From the NCBI GenBank assembly GCA_019414665.1, contig DXLO01000027.1:1-37748 (forward strand): 37,748 bases of DNA, read 5' to 3'. Numbering within the stretch: the stretch's first letter is position 1; each line of letters starts with the position of its first letter. Below the pieces are notes generated by a model, which saw nothing but the letters and a program-made list of their open reading frames with translations, had not been told where the DNA came from and ran no database searches. The position numbers were made by a program, and so were the translations under genes. Below are positions 15,497 through 23,186 of the stretch, piece by piece. The stretch is from Bacteroides sp. (lineage in GTDB: Bacteria > Bacteroidota > Bacteroidia > Bacteroidales > Bacteroidaceae).

Positions 15497-16561
15497 ATGA
15501 AGATATTTGTGATTAATCCGGGCTCTACTTCTACCAAAATAGCCCTTTTCATCGATGAAAAGCCGGTGTGGGCGGCAGGGGCCCATCATACTGCGGATGA
15601 CTTGTCGGAGTTTCACCACGTCAACGAACAGTATGCGTACCGTAAGGACTTTGTATTGCGATTGCTTGCCGAGGCGGATATTCCGTTGGATTTTGATGCC
15701 GTCATTGCCCGTGGCGGTCTGCTGAAGCCTACGCCCGGCGGGGTGTATGCCATTAACGAACAGATGAAACACGATTTGCTCAACGCCCGGATGGAGCACG
15801 CCTGTAATTTGGGCGCGCTGATTGCCGATGAAATAGCCCGGGAATGCCATTGTCCCGCCTACATTGCCGATCCCGAAGTGGTAGACGAGCTGCAACCGGC
15901 CGCCCGCCTGACGGGAATACCGGAGATAGAGCGCATTTCCATCTTCCATGCCTTGAACAGTAAGGCGGTATCGCGTAAATATGCCGCTTCCATCGGGAAA
16001 CATTATGAAGAGTTGAATCTGATTGTGGTGCATCTGGGGGGTGGCATATCGGTGGGTGCCCATTGCAAAGGACGGGTGATTGATGTTAATAATGCCTTGA
16101 ACGGTGAGGGGCCGTTTTCTCCCGAACGTGCGGGAACCATTCCTGCCGACCAGTTGGCGGAATTGTGCTTCAGCGGTAAGTATACGTTAAAGCAGATCAA
16201 GAAGATGCTGAATGGCAAAGGGGGGCTGACTGCCCATCTGGGTATGAATGATGTGGTGACTATTGCCCGGAAAGCTTCCGAAGGCGAGGAGCCTTATAAA
16301 GGGGTATTGGATGCGATGCTCTATACGGTGGCGAAACAGGCAGGGGCCATGTATGTCACGCTCCGTGGGCAGGTGGATGCCATTATTCTGACGGGAGGCA
16401 TTGCCCATAGTGATTACTGTGTAGGGATTCTCAAGGAACAGATTGATTATCTGGCGCCGGTTGTGCTGATGCCCGGTGAAGACGAGATGGGCTCGCTGGC
16501 TTATAATGCGTTGGGAGCCTTGAAAGGTGAGCTGCCTTTGCAGGTTTACCGGCCGGAATAA
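15497..16561 (+). CDS. buk: Butyrate kinase / branched-chain acyl kinase
   Basis: The 354-residue ASKHA-fold kinase starts with the phosphate-binding motif FVINPGSTSTKIALF. PTPGGVYAIN follows near residue 77, with VHLGGGISVGAH near 180 and a second phosphate loop ILTGGIAHS near 300. It turns acyl-phosphate and ADP into the free acid and ATP, completing the step begun by the neighbouring phosphate acyltransferase. The full length matches the family. A strong hairpin follows about 85 bp downstream. Confidence 0.92.
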   Translation: MKIFVINPGSTSTKIALFIDEKPVWAAGAHHTADDLSEFHHVNEQYAYRKDFVLRLLAEADIPLDFDAVIARGGLLKPTPGGVYAINEQMKHDLLNARMEHACNLGALIADEIARECHCPAYIADPEVVDELQPAARLTGIPEIERISIFHALNSKAVSRKYAASIGKHYEELNLIVVHLGGGISVGAHCKGRVIDVNNALNGEGPFSPERAGTIPADQLAELCFSGKYTLKQIKKMLNGKGGLTAHLGMNDVVTIARKASEGEEPYKGVLDAMLYTVAKQAGAMYVTLRGQVDAIILTGGIAHSDYCVGILKEQIDYLAPVVLMPGEDEMGSLAYNALGALKGELPLQVYRPE

Positions 16562-16645
16562 GAAGATGGTGGTACATCGGAATTAAAATAAGCGATAAAA
16601 TTGTTCAAATCCTTCATGGAAGGGTAATGTGTTGATATACAGAAG

Positions 16646-16685
16646 GCTATTATGAAGGAATCATTATAAATTCCTTCATAATAGC
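16646..16685. terminator. Strong 16-bp hairpin between buk and the VirE gene
   Basis: GCTATTATGAAGGAAT (16646-16661) and ATTCCTTCATAATAGC (16670-16685) are perfectly complementary around an 8-base loop, between convergent genes. The core TGAAGGAA/TTCCTTCA recurs in hairpins at 21038-21064 and 21110-21129 on the far side of the IS66 element, so this may be more than a terminator. A smaller palindrome CCTTC-ATG-GAAGG is at 16611-16623. Confidence 0.65.
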
Positions 16686-16698
16686 TTCAGGGATGTTT

Positions 16699-17949
16699 TT
16701 ACCCGGCCAGTGCTACCAGTTTATACATATTTCCTGTTGTGGTATGCATCCGTTCCGCTCCCAGGGAATTCATGATTCTTCCCATTTTGTTTATCGTGAT
16801 GCCGCGCATGGCTGCCGGATATCGTTTCAGCAGGATATTGAACAAGCATACTGCCGAGTAAAGTTTGAAGTCTTCCCCTTTATCCGGCAGTCTGAAACAA
16901 TGGAGAATCATTTCCGCTTCGGTAGGCAAGGCATAATAGGCCTGGTTGCGCAGTTTCAGCTCGGATTCCTCCGCCGCCGAGAACCAGTAACGCTTTCCCT
17001 CGTCCAGTTCTGCTTTCAGCTGGGCGAAAAGCTGTTTGTGCTCCAGTGGCGAGCAGTCTATCTTCTCCTTTACCTCGGCAAAGAAATAACGGCGGCTTCC
17101 GCTGGGGTCGGTGAGCAGCGCTTTCCGGTTACTGGTGCCGATGAACGAGGCCATCCGGGGCAGATGGCTGTAGGACGAGCGGTGCGACTTGCGGAAATCC
17201 AGTTTTTTCATCTGCATCAGATTTTTCAGCAATGGCAGTTTCTGTGGTGAAAGACGGTCGTACTCATCCAGATTAATCAGTCCGAAGAAAGCCAGCTTCT
17301 GCTCGCATCCTGCCTGTCCGGTCAGTTCGAAGCTGTCCGTATAGTAGTCTTTCAACGAATCGGGCATCAGCAATTCGCAGAAAGTGGATTTGCATCTCCC
17401 TTGCTCGCTGCTCACCAGCATGGGGGCCACAGCGTTGGCGCACCGGGCCATGCGTCCGCTCCACTGGGCAGTTACGCCCAGCATCCAGCGGTGGAAACTG
17501 TTCACCCAGAAATCTTTCGTAGATATGCGTTGTGCCAGCGGAGTCACGCGGTCCTTGCCGTCCCATTCGGGAAGGGTGTTCATATAGGAAAGTAACGGAT
17601 GATAGTCCGGCATCTGCTCCGAGTTCACGAACCGGCTTACATCCTTGTCCCAGCAGTTGATGTGACGTGCACGTGCTTCCAGGCACAGGCTGTTCAGGGT
17701 GCGCTGGCTTATTACCTTATATATAGGTGTGTCAGCGTCTTTTTTGCAACATTCCGTTTGTTCCGTCAGTAGGTTGAAGCGGAAGTGGTAGCAGCTCAGC
17801 AAATATTGTTCCAGTTTTTGCTGTACTTGTTCCGTTTCCGGTTTCTTCTGCATTGATAATGAGGTAGATGAACTCTTCACTGTCGGACTTATCACTACAT
17901 TCGAGGAAGCAAGCTTCTTCATTACTTTGTTCAATAACTTTTTATCCAT
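16699..17949 (-). CDS. VirE/DUF3874-type primase-helicase-like ATPase
   Basis: The 416-residue protein has a variable N-terminus (1-65), then a VirE/DUF3874-type P-loop core. This includes a Walker A-like SSEQGRCKST (180-189), Walker B INLDEYD (225-231), sensor-like FIGTSN (269-274) and GSRRYF (284-289), with a C-terminal wing-like region. Walker A departs from GxxxxGKS at two glycine positions but keeps Lys187-Ser188. Relatives are frequent in Bacteroides mobile and prophage-like loci and resemble SF3 helicases used with primases. Here there is no primase, integrase or phage gene beside it. It may be an orphan of a lost island. Its promoter and a large inverted repeat lie upstream. Confidence 0.8.
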   Translation of the reverse strand: MDKKLLNKVMKKLASSNVVISPTVKSSSTSLSMQKKPETEQVQQKLEQYLLSCYHFRFNLLTEQTECCKKDADTPIYKVISQRTLNSLCLEARARHINCWDKDVSRFVNSEQMPDYHPLLSYMNTLPEWDGKDRVTPLAQRISTKDFWVNSFHRWMLGVTAQWSGRMARCANAVAPMLVSSEQGRCKSTFCELLMPDSLKDYYTDSFELTGQAGCEQKLAFFGLINLDEYDRLSPQKLPLLKNLMQMKKLDFRKSHRSSYSHLPRMASFIGTSNRKALLTDPSGSRRYFFAEVKEKIDCSPLEHKQLFAQLKAELDEGKRYWFSAAEESELKLRNQAYYALPTEAEMILHCFRLPDKGEDFKLYSAVCLFNILLKRYPAAMRGITINKMGRIMNSLGAERMHTTTGNMYKLVALAG

Positions 17950-17977
17950 TATTTGTTGTTTTAGGTTTCCGTTGGAA

Positions 17978-18009
17978 CAAAGATACTGTGTAAAATAGCG
18001 TTTTGCAAG
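17978..18009 (-). promoter_or_regulatory. Promoter of the VirE-type gene
   Basis: On the minus strand CTTG (18009-18006), a 20-bp spacer and TATCTTTG (17985-17978) match the Bacteroidetes promoter apart from one -33 base. The predicted start lies about 20-25 bases before the gene at 17949. Confidence 0.55.
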
Positions 18010-18076
18010 TGTTTTTCGTGGGGTTTTAGAGAAAAGTGACTAAGCGTAAACATCTTGAATAACAAGCTGTTTCGTT

Positions 18077-18232
18077 CGGTTGATTACACGATATCTTCCT
18101 TTTGATTCAGTTGTTTCACCTAAGTGATGAAGTTTGAGCACCCTAGTGATGAACTTTCATCACTAGGGTGATATAATATCATCACTTAAGTGAAACAATT
18201 TACTTGAAGGGAAGATACAACGACTTCGACCG
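18077..18232. repeat. 156-bp dyad-symmetric region with four 14-bp motif copies
   Basis: All arms share one axis at 18154.5. The inner arms 18139-18153 and 18156-18170 are perfect 15-mers with a 2-base loop. Then come 8-base unpaired stretches on each side. The outer arms 18111-18130 and 18179-18198 match at 19 of 20. Beyond them, imperfect symmetry continues to 18077/18232, including an 8-bp match CTTCCTTT-like block. Four copies of CACYYWAGTGATGA result, at 18117, 18139, 18157 (reverse) and 18179 (reverse), with a 22-bp period within each half. The region fits either a long hairpin or an array of protein sites. No open frame is convincing here. It lies in the 541-bp gap upstream of the VirE gene. 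Confidence 0.85.
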
Positions 18233-18345
18233 GATGATACACCTTATTCGTCCGGTTGTTGTCATTTGATGAAATGTGAGTGTTTTGCCAGACAGTCATC
18301 ACCTTGGGATGCGTTTTTGGAGATGGAACGGGGCTGAAGGAATAT

Positions 18346-18490
18346 GTAAGCGTCTCCGCGCTTCTATATTGTCTCTCTTTTTTTTGTTCTTATATCTTGG
18401 GTATAAAAACGAATCATTATGGATTTGGCAGAAAATAGATTTAGAAAAACCTGAGAACGTTTCCTTGAAGTATTAAAAGTAGACTGTCAT
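18346..18490 (+). mobile_element. Remnant of an older IS66 element (terminal repeat plus start of tnpA)
   Basis: This begins with GTAAGCGTCTCCGCG, the same terminal repeat as the complete element next door, but in the opposite orientation to that element's right end. It then matches the next 120 or so bases inward, with perhaps 80 percent identity by eye, including the tnpA start at 18419 (MDLAENRF). An in-frame TGA follows after 11 codons. The match ends exactly where the complete IS66 begins at 18491. It is a decayed, truncated relative rather than a duplicate of the intact copy. Confidence 0.85.
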
Positions 18491-18549
18491 GTAAGCGTCT
18501 CCGCGATTCTATATAGTATATTAAAAGTAAAAAGTCTAATGATCCCTTT

Positions 18550-20115
18550 TTAGTCATTAGCCTTTTCCCATCTGTCAGGAAGCAGTTGCCTGTATTTTTC
18601 CAGTGGTGTATTCGGTTGCCATTCGGCAGTTCTGTTTATGATATCCGTGAGATACTCAAACAGATTCACTTTATTCATCCTACAAGTAAGTGCTATCGTG
18701 TATAGTATGGCGCCCCGTTCGGCTCCCTTATGGCTGCCGAAGAACAATGAGTTTTTTCTTGATAAGGATATGTACCGGTTCATCCGTTCAACCATATTGT
18801 TGTCCAGATAAGTGTCACCATAATTAAAGATGTCCACCACTGCATTCCACTCATTGCGAAGATAGGTAATGGCTTCCTGCAGTTCGCTCTTAGGTAACAA
18901 ATCCCCCCGTTCTTCTATTTCATCAAGCACATCTTTTATTTCTCCGAGTATGTCCGGCGCATACTTTTTTCGATGCATAAGATTCTGTTCTACCGTCCAT
19001 CCCTCAACCCCAACTTTATGCTTATGCTCGTTTTGATAAAGTGCGTTTATCAGCTCCACGATTTTTTTTGCATCCGGGTCCTTCTCACCGCAATCTATAA
19101 ATTTCCGTTTTATATGTTGCAAGCACGGGATGCGTGTGATATTGGGATAAGCATCGCTTTCGAGCTTCCGGTAAGGTGAGTAACCATCGCTTTGTATGAT
19201 ACCTTTGCAACTGCCTAATTCGTTAAGAATAACTCTTTCAGACCGGGAGCCGTCATCATAGAGCAAGTATATCATCCTGGTGTTTATGCCGACAACCACC
19301 CAAAGGTATCCCTTCCTGACTCCTTTTCCCTTGCTGTTCTTTTCCGGGACGAGTATTTTGTAATAGGTTTCATCGGCTGCCTTATAAGGATCACTCAAAG
19401 CTGTCTGCCGGATGCACTTATAAAGATTTTCGAAGAGGCTTGAGGCTTTTTCTATCAACTTATGAGCCGTAGGTTTCTTCAGCGTAAAGCCATGACTCTC
19501 GAAGTAGTTGATGATTCTTTCAACAGGTAGCGATTGTATATAACGTAATTCCATCAATCCGGCAATAAATGAACCGTCATAGCTGGAATTCAAGAAGGCC
19601 GAAGCCGGTGTTTTTCCCTCAAACAGGCGACCTTCTTGCGTATAGGTGTGTATCTTGTAGACATGCTTGATGAAGCGCATGGGTACACATTCATAGCGGA
19701 CGCATATTCTGGGAACAGTGGTAAACAACCGGGCCTTATTGATGTCAAAATCGGGATCATCGGGATAAACGACATGTTCTTCTTCCTCCATCTCATAATG
19801 CATGTCACGTTTGGCCCCATTGTTCTTTCTTGCTTTACGCTTATCTGCTTTTTCCGCTTCTATCTTCTGCCGCTCTTCTTCGGATATGGCAGATTGGGGA
19901 GCCTGTTGCTGTTCGGATGTGTTGGATACAAGTTTGGCGAGTCCCTTAGTAAGGCGCTGTTGCTTGCTAAGAGATTCGCCTTTTTGAAGGAGTGCCTCTT
20001 TAAGGGAAGAAACCTCCTTTATCAAATCATCTATCTGGTCCAGGAGTCTGTTGTTATCATCCCGCAACTCCTTGATTTGCTCCTTCAATAACTCTATGAC
20101 CTCATCCTTTTTCAT
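18550..20115 (-). CDS. tnpC: IS66 transposase TnpC
   Basis: The 521-residue DDE transposase has an N-terminal coiled coil (about 5-50) and a basic segment near 85-105. Its catalytic core includes DETYYKIL (first Asp), IIQSDGYSPYRKL (second Asp) and NNMVERMNRYISLSRKNSLF with the Glu. It ends with the usual IS66 C-terminal tail (SLFFGSHKGAERGAILYTI...). I start it at the ATG encoding MKKDEVIELL; a start five codons earlier is possible. The length is normal and no disruption is seen, so the element could be active. Confidence 0.92.
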   Translation of the reverse strand: MKKDEVIELLKEQIKELRDDNNRLLDQIDDLIKEVSSLKEALLQKGESLSKQQRLTKGLAKLVSNTSEQQQAPQSAISEEERQKIEAEKADKRKARKNNGAKRDMHYEMEEEEHVVYPDDPDFDINKARLFTTVPRICVRYECVPMRFIKHVYKIHTYTQEGRLFEGKTPASAFLNSSYDGSFIAGLMELRYIQSLPVERIINYFESHGFTLKKPTAHKLIEKASSLFENLYKCIRQTALSDPYKAADETYYKILVPEKNSKGKGVRKGYLWVVVGINTRMIYLLYDDGSRSERVILNELGSCKGIIQSDGYSPYRKLESDAYPNITRIPCLQHIKRKFIDCGEKDPDAKKIVELINALYQNEHKHKVGVEGWTVEQNLMHRKKYAPDILGEIKDVLDEIEERGDLLPKSELQEAITYLRNEWNAVVDIFNYGDTYLDNNMVERMNRYISLSRKNSLFFGSHKGAERGAILYTIALTCRMNKVNLFEYLTDIINRTAEWQPNTPLEKYRQLLPDRWEKAND

Positions 20116-20201
20116 AGCGTAAAGATACAAAAAATCAATGAGTCGGCCAAAATAATCGGATGGTAATTTAAAATCAAACAGTTAATATACAGTATATTAC
20201 A

Positions 20202-20552
20202 TTAAATCCTAAAACGTTTTCGCAACCGTACAGACTTCAATGACACTCCATTTAAGATAAAAGACAAAACCTGATAAGAGATCTCATAATTGCCTGTATG
20301 GGGGTTAAATGTCGGCAACTCAAAACTTCCACCTTCCAGACGCTTGTAGTACAGGAGAAAGCCATCACCATCCCAACGCAGTATTTTTACACTCTGCCGG
20401 TTTTTGCCAAAGAATAAAAATATATCTCCGGAAATGGGGGACAGCTCCTTCATTTGAGAGCGTATGATTTTGAATAAACCGTCAATGCCAAGGTTCATAC
20501 GGACAAAGCCCTGGTACAGATAGTAGCGATTGGCTGATGTTAGAGAATACAT
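20202..20552 (-). CDS. tnpB: IS66 accessory protein TnpB
   Basis: The 116-residue protein (from MYSLTSANRYYLYQG) matches the IS66 Orf2 family: NLGIDGLFKIIRSQM, then SGDIFLFFGKNRQSVKILRWDGDGFLLYYKRLEGGSF. It is required with TnpA for IS66 transposition, though its biochemical role is not settled. Ten codons upstream of this start also stay open. It overlaps the end of tnpA by 13 bp, which suggests translational coupling. Confidence 0.9.
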   Translation of the reverse strand: MYSLTSANRYYLYQGFVRMNLGIDGLFKIIRSQMKELSPISGDIFLFFGKNRQSVKILRWDGDGFLLYYKRLEGGSFELPTFNPHTGNYEISYQVLSFILNGVSLKSVRLRKRFRI

Positions 20553-20944
20553 GGATCCCCCTCCTTTCTTTCGTAATCGCATAACATTTTAATAATACCC
20601 CCGGGAGTGGCCCGTTTGACCGAAATGGTCGTTCCGCTGTTAAAGGTGATTGTGATCCCGGAAAGACTAAACTCTTCTTCCGACAACATGACGGGGGCTA
20701 TTTGAGTGAACGAAGGAGAGGAAGTTGTCGGTCGGGAGGGTTCAACGCCGCCATAATAATCACGGACCACATCTGCCTTGGCTTGTTTAACGCTATAGCC
20801 CCGTCTGGACATCCAGGAACTCATACCACCAAAAGTGGTATGCTGATCGCGGCAAACATCGGCTAAAGAACAATTGTAGTCTACTTTCAATACTTCAAGG
20901 AAATGTTTCCAAGTTTTTCCAAATCGATTTTCTGCTAAATCCAT
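20540..20944 (-). CDS. tnpA: IS66 accessory protein TnpA
   Basis: The 134-residue protein has an N-terminal helical region (MDLAENRFGKTWKHFLEVL), a helix-turn-helix-like middle (SLADVCRDQHTTFGGMSSWMSRRGYSVKQAKADV) and a C-terminal strand ITITFNSGTTISV typical of IS66 Orf1 proteins. It probably binds the element's ends. Its first codons are duplicated in the remnant at 18419, where the frame is broken. Confidence 0.85.
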   Translation of the reverse strand: MDLAENRFGKTWKHFLEVLKVDYNCSLADVCRDQHTTFGGMSSWMSRRGYSVKQAKADVVRDYYGGVEPSRPTTSSPSFTQIAPVMLSEEEFSLSGITITFNSGTTISVKRATPGGIIKMLCDYERKEGDPCIL

Positions 20945-21037
20945 AATGATTCATTTTTATACATGGCAAAAATATAAGAATGAAAAAAGGGCGACAAGAT
21001 AGAATCGCGGAGACGCTTACGCTGTCATGAAGAATAG

Positions 21038-21129
21038 ATGAAGGATATCTATAGCGATCCTTCATTGCAACTTATTTATATTCAGCAAGTAATGCGCTGA
21101 TGAAGGATTTGAAGGAAATAATTCCTTCA
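21038..21129. repeat. Two hairpins with the TGAAGGA/TCCTTCA core
   Basis: ATGAAGGAT (21038-21046) pairs with ATCCTTCAT (21056-21064), and TGAAGGAA (21110-21117) pairs with TTCCTTCA (21122-21129). One more ATGAAGGA occurs at 21100-21107. The same core makes the hairpin at 16646-16685 beyond the VirE gene. The stretch 21021-21217 holds no gene that I can support. Confidence 0.65.
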
Positions 21130-21217
21130 TTGTATCTTGACGTGTGGTTGAGATGGGTGCTAAAACTATCTGTCGGATAAATAGATCAATGTACTAGAAT
21201 TGACAATTTCCTGATCA

Positions 21218-22209
21218 CTATTTGCGCAAATAACTATCGCTTGTTGTCTGTATGCTTTTCGCACGTTTTACTTTTACTTTCTTGCCAAAGTCAAACTTAT
21301 ATATAAGGTTTAAGCACGCTCCTTGATAAGGGGGTTTATTATTTTCTTCTATTCTGCTTAGATTGTTATTGGTAATTGTGGTCAGATTTCTTCTTTTATT
21401 CAAAATAGCGTAAACTGATAAATTTATGCAGAACTTTTGATCCAGGAAATATTTGTAAAGGCCGGCATTCATATTGTATACACTGTGATATATTGTTTCG
21501 CTTCTACGTGTTCTTCTTTCTGCCATCCTTCTCCACTCTGATATGCGTAATACATTTGGTTGTTGGTATGGTTATTATAATAGTCGCCACCCCATTTCAA
21601 CCTGGAATGTTTGTTGAGCAAGAAGATATAATTTATTTCTGCTTTCCATAAATCAGAAACAGTTCCGGTGTTGCTACATTTATTATCCTCTTCGTTTTTC
21701 TCCGGATACTGATAAAGATAATGGTGATTCAGTTCTTTCGTTTCATCACTTCTCAAATAATCAAGAACTGTTTGCAAAGTATTCTTTCCGTTTTTTGATT
21801 TCCAATTATAGTTCAAACTAGCCTGATATATTTTGTCATCCCCTTTCCCTTTACTATGGTAGGAAGAGGTATATTCCTTTTCTGTTTCTTGTGTTTCGGA
21901 AAAAGAAGAAGATTTTAGTGTGCTTCCAGCCTGTTTTACCATACAGTTAAGTCCGATGCTTTGCAGGGTAGTTATATCATATAACATGCTGAATGTTTCA
22001 TTGATTCTTCTTATATTTTTACGGTCTATATTTTGATTTACAATATGGATATTCTGGTGGCTGTTATGGGTTATATTTTCCGTGATGTAAGGATCTCCTG
22101 CATTAGAAAGGACCAGATTGTTGTAAAAGTTCCATTTCCCAAGCCGAAGGCTTAATGGAAGGCCCAAACGTTCCCAATGACTATTTCTTTTTCTCATCTC
22201 TCCTAGCAA
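21218..22209 (-). pseudogene. Broken outer-membrane barrel gene (PF14905-like), minus strand
   Basis: Two frames make up the remnant. 22209-21469 encodes about 246 residues of barrel interior (WNFYNNLVLSN, ASLNYNWKSKNGK, LKWGGDYYNNHTNNQMYYAY). 21526-21218 encodes a C-terminal barrel piece (YNMNAGLYKYFLDQKFCINLSVYAIL... LIYKFDFGKKVK). The change of frame occurs near 21490, where a stretch of barrel expected between the two parts also appears to be missing. The front end with signal peptide and plug is absent; the frame is open up to about 22260 with a glycine-rich stretch. It is probably a dead surface-receptor gene. Confidence 0.75.
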
Positions 22210-22222
22210 AGAGGGTGAACCA

Positions 22223-22666
22223 TTGCCTCCGCCATCTGCATTTGGTGGAAATATAGGGTATGATACTCATTTCTATACTCATCAGCATGGAAAGGGCTCT
22301 CTTTATGTTAATCTTAATACGTATGGACATTATAAAAGATTGTCATGGAATCTTTATGGGAATTATCGGCCTTTCAGCTATGGTGTGAATAACAAACGGA
22401 AACATTATGGGTCTGAATCGGAACTGACGGTAACTTGGCGTGTGAACAAACATTTGGGAATTACTGGAAATATGAGGTATTTGTTGGGCACTTTGGGGTA
22501 TGATTCCACTACGCACGAAGGAACTTATTACAATTTCTCATCCGGCAGGATGAAGGACCGAAGTTTCTGCTTTTCATTAGGATTCAATTATTATATGCAA
22601 GGAAAGAATTTCAAATATAGGAATAAGAAGAGTTTGCAGAGTACGGAGCAGGGGATAAAGTTGTGA
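22223..22666 (+). pseudogene. C-terminal fragment of another outer-membrane barrel gene, plus strand
   Basis: 147 codons without a signal peptide encode beta-strand-rich sequence: GSLYVNLNTYGHYKRLSWNLYGNY, SELTVTWRVNKHLGITGNMRYLLG and RSFCFSLGFNYYMQGKNFKYRNKK. The last part resembles the end of a TonB-receptor-like barrel. The frame stays open upstream to about 22193, running antiparallel over the start of the minus-strand fragment. It therefore lies head to head with that fragment, and both lack their N-termini. An IS66 scrap begins directly at its end. Confidence 0.65.
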
Positions 22667-22733
22667 AATAATTTTTGTTTGATATGTTGCAGGCACGGGA
22701 TGCGTATGATATTAGAATCGCGGAAACGTTTAC
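22660..22733 (-). mobile_element. IS66 scrap: terminal repeat joined to an internal tnpC piece
   Basis: On the minus strand, GTAAACGTTTCCGCGATTCT (22733-22714) is the IS66 terminal repeat with two changes. It is followed immediately by a segment encoding NIIRIPCLQHIKQK, which matches TnpC NITRIPCLQHIKRK of the intact element (around its residue 325). Everything normally between the end and that point (tnpA, tnpB and most of tnpC) is deleted. Confidence 0.8.
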
Positions 22734-22742
22734 GAAGAGCGC

Positions 22743-22829
22743 ATGAGGAATGCGCGAAACTTGAGAGTGTCATCTGATGTCATAGTACAGGCTACAGGGC
22801 TTCCTGAAGAAGAAATAAAAACCCTTTAA
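22743..22829 (+). pseudogene. C-terminal tail of an Rpn/PD-(D/E)XK nuclease-type transposase protein
   Basis: The last 28 codons read MRNARNLRVSSDVIVQATGLPEEEIKTL. The pattern A-R-N-L-x-x-x-x-V-x-x-D-x-I-x-x-A-T-G-L-x-x-E-E-I-x-x-L is the usual C-terminal end of Rpn family (recombination-promoting nuclease, PD-(D/E)XK transposase-like) proteins. The nuclease domain is gone and the IS66 scrap ends 9 bp upstream in its place. Confidence 0.6.
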
Positions 22830-22847
22830 TTGGATTGCAAAGGGTTT
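22819..22847 (-). terminator. Intrinsic terminator of the Lrp-DUF4491 operon
   Basis: AAACCCTTT and AAAGGGTTT form a 9-bp stem with an 11-base loop. On the minus strand it is followed by a T-rich tail. It lies 19 bp after the end of the DUF4491 gene. Confidence 0.7.
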
Positions 22848-22865
22848 GGCCGGAAAGAATAGTTT

Positions 22866-23180
22866 CTATTCGTATTCGTGTTTCCGTTTCGGATTCATCG
22901 GAAACCAGCCTTTCAGCACGCGTTCGCGTTGCTCGAATATCTCCTTGATAGTCCAGAAAGAAGAGAAGGAGAAGACACCCAATAAAGAGGAAATCAGGAT
23001 GTCACTGATAAGCACAGTCCCTATAATGCCTGCTATGCCCAGTACCAAAAATATCCACCAGCACCGTGTACCCCAATAATATTCGGCCTTGACCACGATG
23101 GGGTGGAAAAGACCGATTATTAAAAAGGTACAAATGCCGATGGCAATACCGCCTAAATGGTATTCATTCAGCCATTCCAT
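22866..23180 (-). CDS. DUF4491 family membrane protein
   Basis: The 104-residue protein has three hydrophobic helices (about 8-28, 41-58, 62-80), the motif GLFHPIVVKAEYYWGTRCWW and the C-terminal KGWFPMNPKRK. These are the signature of DUF4491, a small integral membrane family of unknown role in Bacteroidales and some other gut bacteria. It starts 6 bp after the Lrp-type regulator gene and is probably cotranscribed. Confidence 0.9.
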   Translation of the reverse strand: MEWLNEYHLGGIAIGICTFLIIGLFHPIVVKAEYYWGTRCWWIFLVLGIAGIIGTVLISDILISSLLGVFSFSSFWTIKEIFEQRERVLKGWFPMNPKRKHEYE

Positions 23181-23186
23181 TCTTTC

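Larger units (their letters stand above)
18491..21020 (-). mobile_element. Complete IS66-family insertion sequence, 2530 bp
   Basis: The element is bounded by identical 22-bp inverted repeats starting GTAAGCGTCTCCGCG at 18491 and ending at 21020 on the opposite strand. It carries the usual three genes (tnpA, tnpB, tnpC), all on the minus strand and all open. The flanks are ACTGTCAT before and GCTGTCAT after. IS66 makes 8-bp target duplications, and here 7 of 8 match. This points to one later mutation, or to flanks that come from different events. The element lies next to a fragment of a related IS66. Confidence 0.92.

Noticed and set aside
15173..16063. A 296-codon minus-strand frame across ptb-buk
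   Set aside because: It is rich in His, Arg and Gln as expected for antisense of GC-rich codons, and both plus-strand enzymes are certain.
18111..18198. CRISPR array
   Set aside because: The repeats are inverted about one axis with 4-8 base gaps, not direct repeats with unique spacers, and there are no cas genes.
18276..18476. A 66-codon plus-strand frame upstream of the IS66
   Set aside because: It runs across the older IS66 terminal repeat and tnpA start in a different frame and has no family resemblance.
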